Positions 17,104-24,685 of a stretch of 52,661 nt of DNA are shown here, one piece after another. This stretch comes from an uncultured Actinomycetales bacterium (GTDB taxonomy: Bacteria > Actinomycetota > Actinomycetes > S36-B12). How positions within the stretch are numbered: the first letter of the stretch is position 1; every line of letters begins with the position of its first letter. The stretch lies in the NCBI GenBank assembly GCA_913063435.1, contig CAJXYI010000013.1, forward strand, positions 1-52,661. Direction: 5' to 3'. The position numbers were made by a program, and so were the translations under genes. Below the pieces are notes generated by a model. The model was not told the origin of the DNA, made no database searches, and saw only the letters and a program-made list of their open reading frames with translations.

Positions 17104-17122
17104 AGTGTGGTCAGACCACACT
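17104..17122. promoter_or_regulatory. Perfect 19-bp palindromic operator for the FadR-type regulator
   Basis: AGTGTGGTC-A-GACCACACT: 9-bp arms around one central base. The TGGTCnGACCA core is the classic site of FadR/LldR-type GntR regulators. It lies 25 bp upstream of the oxidase start and 110 bp from the regulator start, so it should control the oxidase-hydrolase operon. Confidence 0.85.
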
Positions 17123-17231
17123 GCGGCAACACGCTAGGAGTCGTGCCCGCAACCGTCAAGGGATTCGCCACCATTCATCGCAGATCCACGATGGGTCCGG
17201 CTTCCCTGCGGACGTCGGGCAGACTGGCGGC

Positions 17232-17927
17232 ATGACCGCCGACCCCGTGATGCGCACCTACGAGGGCGTGATCGACTCGATCCGCCACATGCTGCTGACC
17301 GGAGAGGTCTCCCCCGGGGATCGCCTCCCCAGCGAGCGCGAACTCGCCGATGCGCTCGGGGTTTCGCGTCCGATGGTGCGTGAGGCACTTCGCACGCTGG
17401 AGGTACTCGGCGTGGTCGCGGCTCGCCGCGGTCAGGGGCCGGCCGCCGGGACGTTCATCCTCACCGAACCGTCGCCCGCGCTGGCCACCTTGCTCGATAT
17501 GGAATTCACGCTCGAGCGCTTCGATCTCGCCGATGTCATCGACACGCGCGTGATGCTCGAGCGTTGGGCGATCCTCAGCATGCCCGCCGATGCAGATTTG
17601 TCGGCTGCAGCGCACGCACTCAGCATGATGAGCGAGCCACTCACACGCGAAGAACTCATGGAGTGGGATTTGAGTTTCCACCAGGCGATCGTGGATTGCG
17701 CAACGAACCGGCTGGCGGCGCACCTGTATCGGTCGTTGCGCGGCGCTATGCACCAGCGACTCGCCGACAGTCTCGCCTCGATCGACGCCGAGGCCTGGGA
17801 ATCGTTCTGGCGCAGGGTGATGCGTGAGCATCGGATGATCTACGCCGCACTAGATTCCGGTGACCGCGAACGCGCAGCGGACCTGTCGGAGAAGCATGTG
17901 ACCCGACACTACCTCCGTCGCCCCTGA
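17232..17927 (+). CDS. FadR-subfamily GntR transcriptional regulator
   Basis: 231 aa. The N-terminal winged HTH has the GntR pattern LPSERELADALGVSRPMVRE, followed by an FCD ligand domain. The metal-site residues appear in VIDTRVMLE, DLSFHQAIVDCATN (His) and MREHRMIYAAL (His), with a final His in KHVTRHYLR. It is divergent from the 2-hydroxy-acid oxidase gene, with a perfect TGGTCnGACCA palindrome between them. An LldR-like role, responding to lactate or glycolate, is an inference from context. Confidence 0.9.
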   Translation: MTADPVMRTYEGVIDSIRHMLLTGEVSPGDRLPSERELADALGVSRPMVREALRTLEVLGVVAARRGQGPAAGTFILTEPSPALATLLDMEFTLERFDLADVIDTRVMLERWAILSMPADADLSAAAHALSMMSEPLTREELMEWDLSFHQAIVDCATNRLAAHLYRSLRGAMHQRLADSLASIDAEAWESFWRRVMREHRMIYAALDSGDRERAADLSEKHVTRHYLRRP

Positions 17928-17931
17928 TGGA

Positions 17932-18003
17932 GCGTTAGTCGCTCAGTTGGCCGCCCTTTCGGAGACTTGTCGCCAAGTTGGCCGCCAACCCAGCGACCAA
18001 CGC
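17932..18003. repeat. Imperfect stem-loop after the FadR-type gene
   Basis: GCGTTAGTCGCTCAGTTGGC (17932-17951) pairs with GCCAACCCAGCGACCAACGC (17984-18003), 17 of 20 positions. The segment also has a direct repeat, GTCGC-TC/CA-AGTTGGCCGCC (17938-17955 and 17970-17987). It starts 5 nt after the regulator stop. A terminator role is likely, but no T run follows. Confidence 0.6.
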
Positions 18004-18047
18004 GCCTCTCCCCAGGCGCGTCCTTCACACAGCGACATCACGCTTCG

Positions 18048-18254
18048 TCAACGAGGCAGGCGTCGGCTCGGCACATTAACGATGTCGTCACGGATGCTGA
18101 GCTCAGGATCATCGAGGAAGTCCCTGATCGCCGCATGGGCAAGACTTACGACAGCGTCAAGGTCCCTGTCACCGGCAACTAGTTCGGGAACCTCGGAGCA
18201 TTCAGCGTGCCAATACCCCTCACGGCTGTAGTACCTGACCGTAACCGTCGTCAT
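18048..18254 (-). CDS. HicB-like antitoxin-type protein
   Basis: 68 aa with the HicB/UPF0150 partial RNase-H-like fold: VTVRYYSREGYWHAECSEVP then ELVAGDRDLDAVVSLAHAAI. It lacks the C-terminal HTH or RHH DNA-binding domain seen in long HicB proteins. Its ATG overlaps the stop of a 41-codon ORF upstream on the same strand (ATGA). That partner is not a HicA-type dsRBD toxin, so a conventional HicAB system is not present. The basic tail ends SRRLPR. Confidence 0.75.
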   Translation of the reverse strand: MTTVTVRYYSREGYWHAECSEVPELVAGDRDLDAVVSLAHAAIRDFLDDPELSIRDDIVNVPSRRLPR

Positions 18255-18376
18255 GATCGACCCTTCGTAAGCACTGCCCTCGCTTCAGCATCGGTGAGTC
18301 CGACCTGCTTCGTCAAGATGGACCACACCAGCCACCCGGGAATCGATCGTCCGCTGTGAAAGTCGAAGACCAGCAT
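18251..18376 (-). CDS. 41-aa ORF overlapping the HicB-like gene, unknown function
   Basis: Reading back from 18376 gives a 41-residue peptide that opens MLVFDFHSGRSIPGW. A Trp/Leu-rich middle (WLVWSIL) and a helix-like LTDAEARAVLTKG end follow. A GGAGG Shine-Dalgarno sequence sits 8 nt before the ATG, and its TGA overlaps the ATG of the HicB-like gene by 4 nt. This strong SD and the coupling argue that it is real despite its size. No family is recognised; it may be the partner of the HicB-like protein. Confidence 0.6.
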   Translation of the reverse strand: MLVFDFHSGRSIPGWLVWSILTKQVGLTDAEARAVLTKGRS

Positions 18377-18450
18377 GGGTTTTGCCTCCACAGCCAGCGC
18401 CTGTGGATAGCCGACGCCGCCGTCGAGCGATCCGCATTAGCGTCACCGCT

Positions 18451-19071
18451 GTGAATAGGCAGCGCTTCCCCACGGCATGGAATCCCTGGCGTCGACGTAT
18501 CCGCCGTCACCGCCGACCGATCGCTGCTGCCCTTGCAGGACTATGCGTCCTCGCCATCATCGGTACTGTCTCCGAAGACGGCGGAGCAACCACTACCGTC
18601 GTGATCGCCGCAACCGACATCCCGGCCGGCACGACGCTCTCGCCAGACGATCTCACCACCGCCGAGTACCCCAGCGACCTCGCACCTCGCGGCATCTCTG
18701 GTGATCCCGCGACCCTTACCGGTGAGGTAGTCACCGCAGGTGTGACCACAGGCGAGGTCATCACGGCCTCGCGCCTGCTCGGCAGTCGACCTGAAGCCGG
18801 TCGCGGGCTCGTCGCTGCTCCGGTCCGTCTCGCGGACGCCGGGGTAGCCGGACTTCTCGCCCCCGGTGATGTCGTCGATGTCATTGCCGCTTCCACGGAC
18901 GGTTCGGCGAAAGTCGTCGCCCGTAAGGCCCGGGTCATCACCCGCCCGATTCCGCCGGCGACCTTCGGCACCCAAACCGGCTCGCTCGTGCTGCTCGCCG
19001 TCACGCCGGACGAAGCGACCACGATCGCCGGTGTGGCGACGACGCGTCAACTCTCCGCAGTCCTACAGTGA
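18451..19071 (+). CDS. SAF-domain membrane protein (CpaB/RcpC-like)
   Basis: 206 aa from GTG 18451. A basic N-terminus (RRRIRRHRRPIAAALAGLC) leads into one transmembrane helix, then the SAF domain with VVIAATDIPAGTTLSPDDL, GEVVTAGVTTGEVIT and the DVVDVIAAS strand. SAF proteins include CpaB of Flp/Tad pili; stand-alone actinobacterial copies next to mscL and fmdB have no proven role. The mscL promoter lies inside its last codons. A longer in-frame extension upstream starts at TTG and looks non-coding. Confidence 0.82.
   Translation: MNRQRFPTAWNPWRRRIRRHRRPIAAALAGLCVLAIIGTVSEDGGATTTVVIAATDIPAGTTLSPDDLTTAEYPSDLAPRGISGDPATLTGEVVTAGVTTGEVITASRLLGSRPEAGRGLVAAPVRLADAGVAGLLAPGDVVDVIAASTDGSAKVVARKARVITRPIPPATFGTQTGSLVLLAVTPDEATTIAGVATTRQLSAVLQ
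19064..19069 (+). promoter_or_regulatory. Leaderless -10 box of mscL inside the SAF gene
   Basis: TACAGT ends 6 nt before the mscL ATG at 19076, the spacing expected when transcription starts at the A of ATG. It overlaps the last codons of the SAF gene. No Shine-Dalgarno sequence is seen for mscL. Confidence 0.65.
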
Positions 19072-19075
19072 TGAC

Positions 19076-19471
19076 ATGGTCAAGGGATTCCGCGAATTCA
19101 TCATGCGCGGCAACGTCGTCGACCTCGCTGTCGCCGTCGTCGTCGGCGCCGCATTCTCCGCACTCATCGCTGCTTTTACCGAGGCGTTCATCACTCCACT
19201 CATCAACCTCGCCCTCGGCGGCGGGGTCGAAGCCGGTCAGTGGGAGATCAACGGCCAGGTCATCAACTTCTCGCTCATGGTGAACGCGATCATCACGTTC
19301 CTCATTACCCTCGCGGTCATCTACTTCGTATTCGTTATACCGATGAACAAGTATCGCGAGCGCATCGAGGCCCGCAAGGCCGCCGAACCCGAGGCTGAAC
19401 CTGAGCCCACCCGCGAAGAGCAGTTGCTCGTCGAGATCCGCGACCTGCTCGCCGCCCAGCAGCGGTCCTGA
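19076..19471 (+). CDS. mscL: Large-conductance mechanosensitive channel MscL
   Basis: 131 aa. Pentameric channel that opens at high membrane tension to release solutes on hypo-osmotic shock. The N-terminal amphipathic helix is KGFREFIMRGNVVDLAVAVV, TM1 continues with VVGAAFSALI, the periplasmic loop is short, TM2 is IITFLITLAVIYFVFVIP, and an acidic helix-bundle tail ends LLVEIRDLLAAQQ. The ATG at 19076 is preferred over the upstream in-frame start, which runs through the SAF gene. Confidence 0.96.
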   Translation: MVKGFREFIMRGNVVDLAVAVVVGAAFSALIAAFTEAFITPLINLALGGGVEAGQWEINGQVINFSLMVNAIITFLITLAVIYFVFVIPMNKYRERIEARKAAEPEAEPEPTREEQLLVEIRDLLAAQQRS

Positions 19472-19710
19472 TCCCACGACGATTGCCTACAACGATTTCG
19501 TCGCAGCCGTGAAGCAGTCGGGTGCTGAGGTCCCCGGGATTCCGACGCCGTGTCCGGGGGCCGACGATGAAGCGACCAGCGCACTCGCCAGCATTGGCTT
19601 CGCAGGCGCAGCGCAGCCAGAAGGCGACCGAGTCTGCGGTTGTTCTCAGTGTCAACACCACCGGGTGGAACTCGCCTCTGCTTCAGCTCCGATCAGGCTT
19701 TCGGCACTTC
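19472..19710. other. Region without a recognisable gene
   Basis: Between mscL and the amine-oxidase-like gene (239 bp). Several frames are open on both strands but none shows a start with ribosome-binding site or a known motif. The plus frame reading YNDFVAAVKQSGAEVPG after mscL looks protein-like for a short stretch and may be a gene remnant. Confidence 0.4.
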
Positions 19711-20736
19711 TCACCTATGGATGAGCAATTGTTGCCCCACCCGTCCGGCAGCGGCGAGAGCTCCTTGCACATGGCCGGGGGAATCCACTGAAGTTTCGGT
19801 TGAACTGTAGAACAACCGGTCGTCCCAGTACCCGGCGCGTAGAGCTTTGGAGCCAAATAGTTGATAGTCGTTGAGTTGCCGTACTCCTGGCGGTGACGTG
19901 AAAGGCTGTCGGCTCCAGTCTTCGACGATGACCGATCGTGCATGTCGAGCCTGTTCGCCGAAGAGCTCACCAAGTTGGGCCAGTGCTGTTTGAGCCGAGA
20001 CTGCCTCGCGACTGAACCCGAACAGTGCCCCAAAGGTGGCATGTTCGTCGCTGATGTCGTGGATCTCGCGTAATGGGCCGACGTGACTCATGGCGCTACC
20101 GGCGAGGCCGCGATCACGCCAAAAGGGTGTGTCATAGATCGCGACCACTTTGGTGACTCCTCCCATCCACACCGGCGTTTGTCGCGCGATACCCACGAAG
20201 CCATCGGGTAGGTGAGGGGTGAACGCAATGTTGGCGAGCGCTGTGGCCGGAGGCAGGGCAATGACGGCGCGCTGCGCCCGCACAGGTCCTTCGGATGTGT
20301 GGATATTGACGACACCATCGGAATAGTCAAGTGACACCACCCTGGTGTTCAGCATGATCGCTCCGGACGGTAGTTGATCGGCGAGGCCACGAGCAAGCGA
20401 TTGCATGCCGTCGGTGAGCCGATAACTATTCGCGTTTAGGGGATTGCCAGCGAGGACCTGGCGTGATCCAGGGATCTGAAACACCATGTTGCCGGTGCTG
20501 TATTGGGCGAAGGAAGTGAGACCGCATTCGGAGATGACCTCGACAACGTCGGTTTCCTGGGCCCAGAACCAGGTGGCACCAAGATCCACCCCGGGATCGA
20601 CCGTGAGTAAGCGACCTCCGATTCGGTCGCGTGCTTCGAATACGACACAGTCAACACCGGCGCGGTGCAGTTGAGTGGCCAGGCGCAGTCCGCTTGCTCC
20701 CGCGCCAATAATGGCGACCTCGGTATCTGGGAGCAC
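19711..20736 (-). CDS. Flavin-dependent amine oxidase family protein
   Basis: 341 aa, an FAD oxidoreductase of the monoamine-oxidase/phytoene-desaturase fold. The dinucleotide motif is VAIIGAGASGLRLATQL with E at the end of strand 2 (FEARDRIGGRLLT). The second FAD contact near the C-terminus is SPGHVQGALAAAGRVG. It is ~100 residues shorter than typical MAOs but has both ends, so it is a short family member and not a fragment. TATGGT lies 6 nt before the GTG start (leaderless). Divergent from an HMG-CoA reductase gene; the substrate is unknown. Confidence 0.85.
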   Translation of the reverse strand: MLPDTEVAIIGAGASGLRLATQLHRAGVDCVVFEARDRIGGRLLTVDPGVDLGATWFWAQETDVVEVISECGLTSFAQYSTGNMVFQIPGSRQVLAGNPLNANSYRLTDGMQSLARGLADQLPSGAIMLNTRVVSLDYSDGVVNIHTSEGPVRAQRAVIALPPATALANIAFTPHLPDGFVGIARQTPVWMGGVTKVVAIYDTPFWRDRGLAGSAMSHVGPLREIHDISDEHATFGALFGFSREAVSAQTALAQLGELFGEQARHARSVIVEDWSRQPFTSPPGVRQLNDYQLFGSKALRAGYWDDRLFYSSTETSVDSPGHVQGALAAAGRVGQQLLIHR

Positions 20737-20794
20737 GCCCCCACCATAGCGAGATCGTGACTTGCTATCCGCCGCCGAGATCTATGCTGACCCG

Positions 20795-20830
20795 ATGCCC
20801 ACCCCATGATGAATGCCCACCACATGACAA
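20795..20830. repeat. 18-bp tandem duplication in the HMG-CoA reductase leader
   Basis: Two adjacent 18-nt units beginning ATGCCCACC (20795 and 20813), 15 of 18 identical. Each contains ATG triplets, but the real start with its AAAGGA ribosome-binding site is at 20841. TATGCT at 20783-20788 with TTGCTA 15 bp before it is a possible promoter. Confidence 0.5.
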
Positions 20831-20840
20831 AGGAATCCAC

Positions 20841-22010
20841 ATGAGCCGAGCATCAATTCCCCGCGACCGTGACGATGATCATGGTGCGCCGGCTGCGGCT
20901 GCGCGTCGTGAATTCTTGATGCAGCAGGGGGCACAGTCCCTAGACCACGTGGGCAGTTTCAGTTTCGATCCCCAAACCACGAAGGGCAATATCGAGAACT
21001 TCATTGGAGCAGCCCAGGTGCCCATCGGCATTGCCGGGCCACTTCTCGTGCATGGTGAGTACGCATCCGGAGACTTCTATGTACCCCTGGCCACCACCGA
21101 GGGTGCGCTCGTGGCCAGTTACAACCGGGGCATGCGGGTGATCCATGAGTCGGGCGGGGCGAGAGTCACGATCAGCCAGGATCACATGCAGCGTTCCCCA
21201 GCTTTTCTTTTCCGTAGTGCTCGCGAGGCACGTGATTTCGGGCTCTGGGTGGATGACAACACCACGAAGATCGCCGAGGTAGCCGAAGCCACAACTCGGA
21301 TCGGCCGACTGGAAAGCATCACTCCATTTGCGGTGGGGCCGAATATGTATCTGCGCTTCGACTACTCCACAGGAGATGCCGCCGGGCAGAACATGACAAG
21401 CAAAGCGACCCTTGCCGCGTGTCAGTGGATGAGTGCGAATTATCCGCCCGGCGCTGACTTCATTCTATCCGGCAATATCGATACCGATAAGAAGCATTCA
21501 CACATCAATACGCTCTTCTCGCGGGGTAAGCGGGTGATTGCTGAAGTGACCACAAGCGAGCAAACCCTGCGTGACCTGGTGGGGGTGGGACCGAAGGAGC
21601 TTTTTCGTGCCCGTCAGATCTCGCAGGCGGGTGCCTTCATGTCGGGCTCGGCAAATAACGGCGCTCATGCAGCGAACGGGCTCACCGCACTGTTCATCGC
21701 AACGGGACAGGACGTGGCCAATGTGGCCGAGTCGCACGCGGGACTGCTGTATACCCAACTGCTGGACAGTGGGGACTACTACTGGTCGATCACGCTGCCG
21801 TCATTGATTGTGGCAACCCATGGTGGCGGCACAGGTCTCGCCACACAGCGAGAATGCCTGGAGCTGTTGGGATGCCAGGGTGAGGGTTCGGCGAAGAAAC
21901 TCGCTGAGATCACCGCAGCCACCGTGTTGGCAGGTGAGATTTCATTGGCATCGGCCGTTCTTGCCGGTGACTGGGTCACCGGACACGAAAAGCTCGGACG
22001 CAATCGGTAG
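20841..22010 (+). CDS. Class I hydroxymethylglutaryl-CoA reductase
   Basis: 389 aa. Reduces HMG-CoA to mevalonate with NADPH. Class I signatures are NFIGAAQVPIGIAGPL, TTEGALVASYNRG (catalytic Glu ~88), GDAAGQNMTSKA, DTDKKHSHIN (catalytic Lys), ATGQDVANVAESHA (catalytic Asp), GGTGLATQRECLELLG and a final His in GHEKLGRN, so the active site is complete. No membrane anchor. ATG 20841 has AAAGGA upstream; a longer frame starts inside the leader repeat. No other mevalonate-pathway gene is in the window. Codon third positions look slightly richer in A/T than in neighbouring housekeeping genes. Confidence 0.92.
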   Translation: MSRASIPRDRDDDHGAPAAAARREFLMQQGAQSLDHVGSFSFDPQTTKGNIENFIGAAQVPIGIAGPLLVHGEYASGDFYVPLATTEGALVASYNRGMRVIHESGGARVTISQDHMQRSPAFLFRSAREARDFGLWVDDNTTKIAEVAEATTRIGRLESITPFAVGPNMYLRFDYSTGDAAGQNMTSKATLAACQWMSANYPPGADFILSGNIDTDKKHSHINTLFSRGKRVIAEVTTSEQTLRDLVGVGPKELFRARQISQAGAFMSGSANNGAHAANGLTALFIATGQDVANVAESHAGLLYTQLLDSGDYYWSITLPSLIVATHGGGTGLATQRECLELLGCQGEGSAKKLAEITAATVLAGEISLASAVLAGDWVTGHEKLGRNR

Positions 22011-22123
22011 CGCCCACGACACATCCACCACCGAAAGCGCTCCCGAACCCCACCGGTAGACTCCAAACCGGCTTCAGCGCGGGTCATGCAAACGCACACG
22101 AAAACGGATGCACACACGCGCCG

Positions 22124-22196
22124 GCCCCCGTAGCTCAGGGGATAGAGCAAAGGTTTCCTAAACCTTGTGCCGCAGGTTCGAATCCTGCCGGGGGCA
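22124..22196 (+). tRNA. tRNA-Arg(CCT)
   Basis: Acceptor GCCCCCG pairs with CGGGGGC and discriminator A follows. The D arm is AGCTCAGGGGATAGAGC. The anticodon arm is AAGGT-TTCCTAA-ACCTT with anticodon CCT, and the T arm GCAGGTTCGAATCCTGC. It reads AGG. CCA is not encoded. tRNA genes are common integration sites, but no flanking copy of its 3' end was seen in this window. Confidence 0.97.
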
Positions 22197-22197
22197 C

Positions 22198-22227
22198 TGC
22201 CTGACCCGGAGACCTGCGGGTCAGGCA
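22198..22227 (+). terminator. Terminator-like hairpin after tRNA-Arg
   Basis: TGCCTGACCCG (22198-22208) and CGGGTCAGGCA (22217-22227) form a perfect 11-bp stem with an 8-nt loop, one base after the tRNA. No T run follows, as is common in high-GC actinobacteria. Confidence 0.7.
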
Positions 22228-22343
22228 TCCAAGCCCTCCAACTCGCGAAGCAGCCCAAGACGCGCGCCTGCCGCATCCAGATTGCGGGGCGGCGATGCCG
22301 AGCATTGCCGGGCGGCTCTTCGATCGCAGCGAGGCATCGAGGG

Positions 22344-22826
22344 CTAGATACTGGTCACCACCGCGGCGAAGCTGCCCAGCAGCAGGAACGGACCGAAGGG
22401 AATCGCCGTTCGACGCTGCACTCGTTTCGTGATCAGCAGCGCGACACTGACGACACCGCCGAGGATGAACGACATCGCGAGACCCAAGAGAGCAGTTTCG
22501 AGGCTCAGCCAGCCTAAGGTCGCACCCAGTGAGGGACTGAGCTTCACATCACCAAGCCCCATCCCTGCGCCGCGTGAGGCGAACCAGATCGAACCTAGCG
22601 CTATCAGCCACACCAGCGCACCGAGAGCAGCGCCCGACCACCCGGTCCACGCTGTTGCCGCACGGCCATCGATCACGTCTGCGAGAACGAGACCGACGGG
22701 GGTCACCGCGAGCATCGGCACAGTGATGGCGTTGGGAAGCCGATGCTCCCGCAGATCGATGATCGTCAAGACCGTGCCCACGACAAGCCATATCAGCAGC
22801 AGCGGCAGGAGCGGCAGCAGGTTCAC
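22344..22826 (-). CDS. Type IV prepilin peptidase (A24 family)
   Basis: 160 aa from a GTG at 22826. This is the short, TadV/CpaA-like form without the N-terminal methylase cysteines. The two catalytic aspartates sit in TIIDLREHRLPN and in GMGLGDVKLSPSLG, the GxGDVKL motif of the family. About six hydrophobic helices. It cleaves prepilin leader peptides at the membrane. No pilin or secretion ATPase gene is in the window, though a CpaB-like SAF protein lies 3 kb away. The long upstream frame is a shadow of the preceding membrane-protein gene. Confidence 0.88.
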   Translation of the reverse strand: MNLLPLLPLLLIWLVVGTVLTIIDLREHRLPNAITVPMLAVTPVGLVLADVIDGRAATAWTGWSGAALGALVWLIALGSIWFASRGAGMGLGDVKLSPSLGATLGWLSLETALLGLAMSFILGGVVSVALLITKRVQRRTAIPFGPFLLLGSFAAVVTSI

Positions 22827-22891
22827 CCGTGGAACGCTAGCGAGCAACGGGGCACGATCCCAGCCGAACGAGTCGGGATGTGGATGATCGA

Positions 22892-23227
22892 CTAGTCCCG
22901 CATTTCCCGCGGCTTTCGTGCAGCGAAGGGCACCATGATCACCATCGCGGAAATCACGAGCAGCCAGGACACCAGGTCGACCGTCGGGAGCTCGACCAGG
23001 AGCGTGCTGGTGACGAGTCGGATCACGATGATGGTGGCGATCCATGCGGCTACTACCCAGATGCCCGAGCCGGCGAACCAGGCGGAGATCCAGGCTCGAC
23101 CCATGAGCCGGTTGCGCCAGCGCCGCGCCTCGACCCCGGCTCGCACGAGCATCACCAGGATCGGCCAGGTGAGGACGACCACCGATCCCACGATGGCGAG
23201 GATCGCCTGGGCGACAGGGGTCTCCAT
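22892..23227 (-). CDS. Small membrane protein, unknown
   Basis: 111 aa from ATG 23227 with three hydrophobic helices: AILAIVGSVVVLTWPILVML, GIWVVAAWIATIIVIRLV and WLLVISAMVIMVPFAA. A basic stretch (RRWRNRLMGRAW) lies between the first two. No family is recognised. It precedes the prepilin peptidase on the same strand by 65 nt and could be co-transcribed. Confidence 0.6.
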   Translation of the reverse strand: METPVAQAILAIVGSVVVLTWPILVMLVRAGVEARRWRNRLMGRAWISAWFAGSGIWVVAAWIATIIVIRLVTSTLLVELPTVDLVSWLLVISAMVIMVPFAARKPREMRD

Positions 23228-23311
23228 CGGCCATACCCTGCCCTGAATCGGGTGGATTAGCACTTTCGCGTATTCACCTTCCGGTCACTTTCCTCTGGGC
23301 ACAATGTGCGC

Positions 23312-24679
23312 ATGGCCGCACCCGAGGTGACCTTCGCCCCACCGGGACCACTCGCCGATCATCGGGCCCGTCGCAAAGAGCAGCGCGGCTGGTCGTTCTA
23401 CGACTGGGCAGCATCGGCGTTCTCCACGACCGTCACCACGGTGTTCCTCGGGCCGTATCTGACCAATGTCGCCCAGAACGCTGAAGCAGCCGGTGAACGC
23501 ATCACCCTGCTCGGCATCGTGCCGGTGACTGCGGAGTCGTACTACCCCTACATGGTCACCCTGTCGGTGATCCTGCAGGTGTTGTTCGTGCCCCTCGTGG
23601 GAGCGGTGGCAGACATCGTGCGATCGCGCAAGGTCGTCATGGCGATCTTCGCCTACCTCGGCGCACTCGCCACGATGGGACTGTACTTCCTGCAGGGCAC
23701 CAACTATCAACTCGGCGGCATCCTGTTCCTCATCGCGAACGTGGCCTTCGGTGCCGCAGTCGTGGTCTACAACTCCTATCTGCCTGAGATCGCCGGGCCC
23801 GATGAGCGAGATCGCCTTTCGGCGCGCGCTTGGGCGCTGGGATACGTCGGTGGTGGGTTGCTGCTCGTGCTCAATCTCGGCCTGTACCTAGGCCATTCCT
23901 CACTAGGGATCGCCGAAGACTTCGCGGTGCGCATCTCACTGCTGTCCGCCGGTGCCTGGTGGGCACTTTTCGCACTCATTCCCCTGACCCACCTACGCAC
24001 CCGCCAGCGGGAAAATCGCGTAACGCACGGTCTTGTGGTCGGTGGCTTCCGTCAACTCGGCCACACACTGCGCGAGTTGCGCAACTACCCGCAAGCACTG
24101 TTGTTCCTGGTCGCGTTCTTCTTCTTCAACGACGGCATCCAGACCGTTATCGCGCTCTCGGCGACCTTCGCCGATCAGGAACTCGGCCTGGGAACCACGA
24201 CGATCATCGCCGCCGTTCTGGTCGTTCAGGTCGTGGGCATCGTCGGTGCACTAGTGATGGCACGGGCCGCGCGGCGATATGGCGCCAAGCAGGTCGTGCT
24301 CGCCAGTCTGGTGCTGTGGTCGGTCGTGCTGTTCCTCGCGTTCATCATGCCCGCGGGTTCCTCCGCGCTGTTCCTCGTACTTGGAGCTTTCATCGGGTTC
24401 GTCCTCGGCGGCAGCCAGGCGCTGTCGCGGTCATTGTTCGCCCAACTCGTCCCGAGAGACAAACAGGCGGAATTTTTCTCACTCTATGAAGTCAGCAACG
24501 GAGCGAGTTCGATCCTCGGGCCGCTGCTATTCGCGCTGACCCTGCAGTTCCTCGACTCCTATCGCATCGCGATTATCGCGCTTGTGGTGTTCTTCATCAT
24601 CGGTGGCGCACTTCTCGCCCGAGTCGATATGCGCAAAGGAATCGCCGACGTCGGCAATGCCCAGCCCAGCGTTGTTTGA
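23312..24679 (+). CDS. UMF1/Atg22-type MFS transporter
   Basis: 455 aa, 12 transmembrane helices. It opens with the UMF1 signature GWSFYDWAASAFSTTV and has YNSYLPEIAG in the first half, ALGYVGGGLLL, FFFNDGIQTV and GSQALSRSLFAQLVP in the second. Bacterial members are thought to export amino acids or small metabolites, by analogy with yeast Atg22. ATG 23312 is preferred; CACAAT lies 6 nt upstream, a weak leaderless -10. It ends 6 nt before the convergent acidic-protein gene. Confidence 0.88.
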   Translation: MAAPEVTFAPPGPLADHRARRKEQRGWSFYDWAASAFSTTVTTVFLGPYLTNVAQNAEAAGERITLLGIVPVTAESYYPYMVTLSVILQVLFVPLVGAVADIVRSRKVVMAIFAYLGALATMGLYFLQGTNYQLGGILFLIANVAFGAAVVVYNSYLPEIAGPDERDRLSARAWALGYVGGGLLLVLNLGLYLGHSSLGIAEDFAVRISLLSAGAWWALFALIPLTHLRTRQRENRVTHGLVVGGFRQLGHTLRELRNYPQALLFLVAFFFFNDGIQTVIALSATFADQELGLGTTTIIAAVLVVQVVGIVGALVMARAARRYGAKQVVLASLVLWSVVLFLAFIMPAGSSALFLVLGAFIGFVLGGSQALSRSLFAQLVPRDKQAEFFSLYEVSNGASSILGPLLFALTLQFLDSYRIAIIALVVFFIIGGALLARVDMRKGIADVGNAQPSVV

Positions 24680-24685
24680 ACTCCG

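Noticed and set aside
18251-18510. HicA toxin gene next to the HicB-like gene
   Set aside because: No frame gives the small basic dsRBD-type HicA with its catalytic His; only the unrelated 41-aa ORF has a start with ribosome-binding site.
22124-22196. tRNA-Arg as an integration site of a mobile island covering 18-22 kb
   Set aside because: No integrase, no direct repeat of the tRNA 3' end and no phage or plasmid gene was found in the window.
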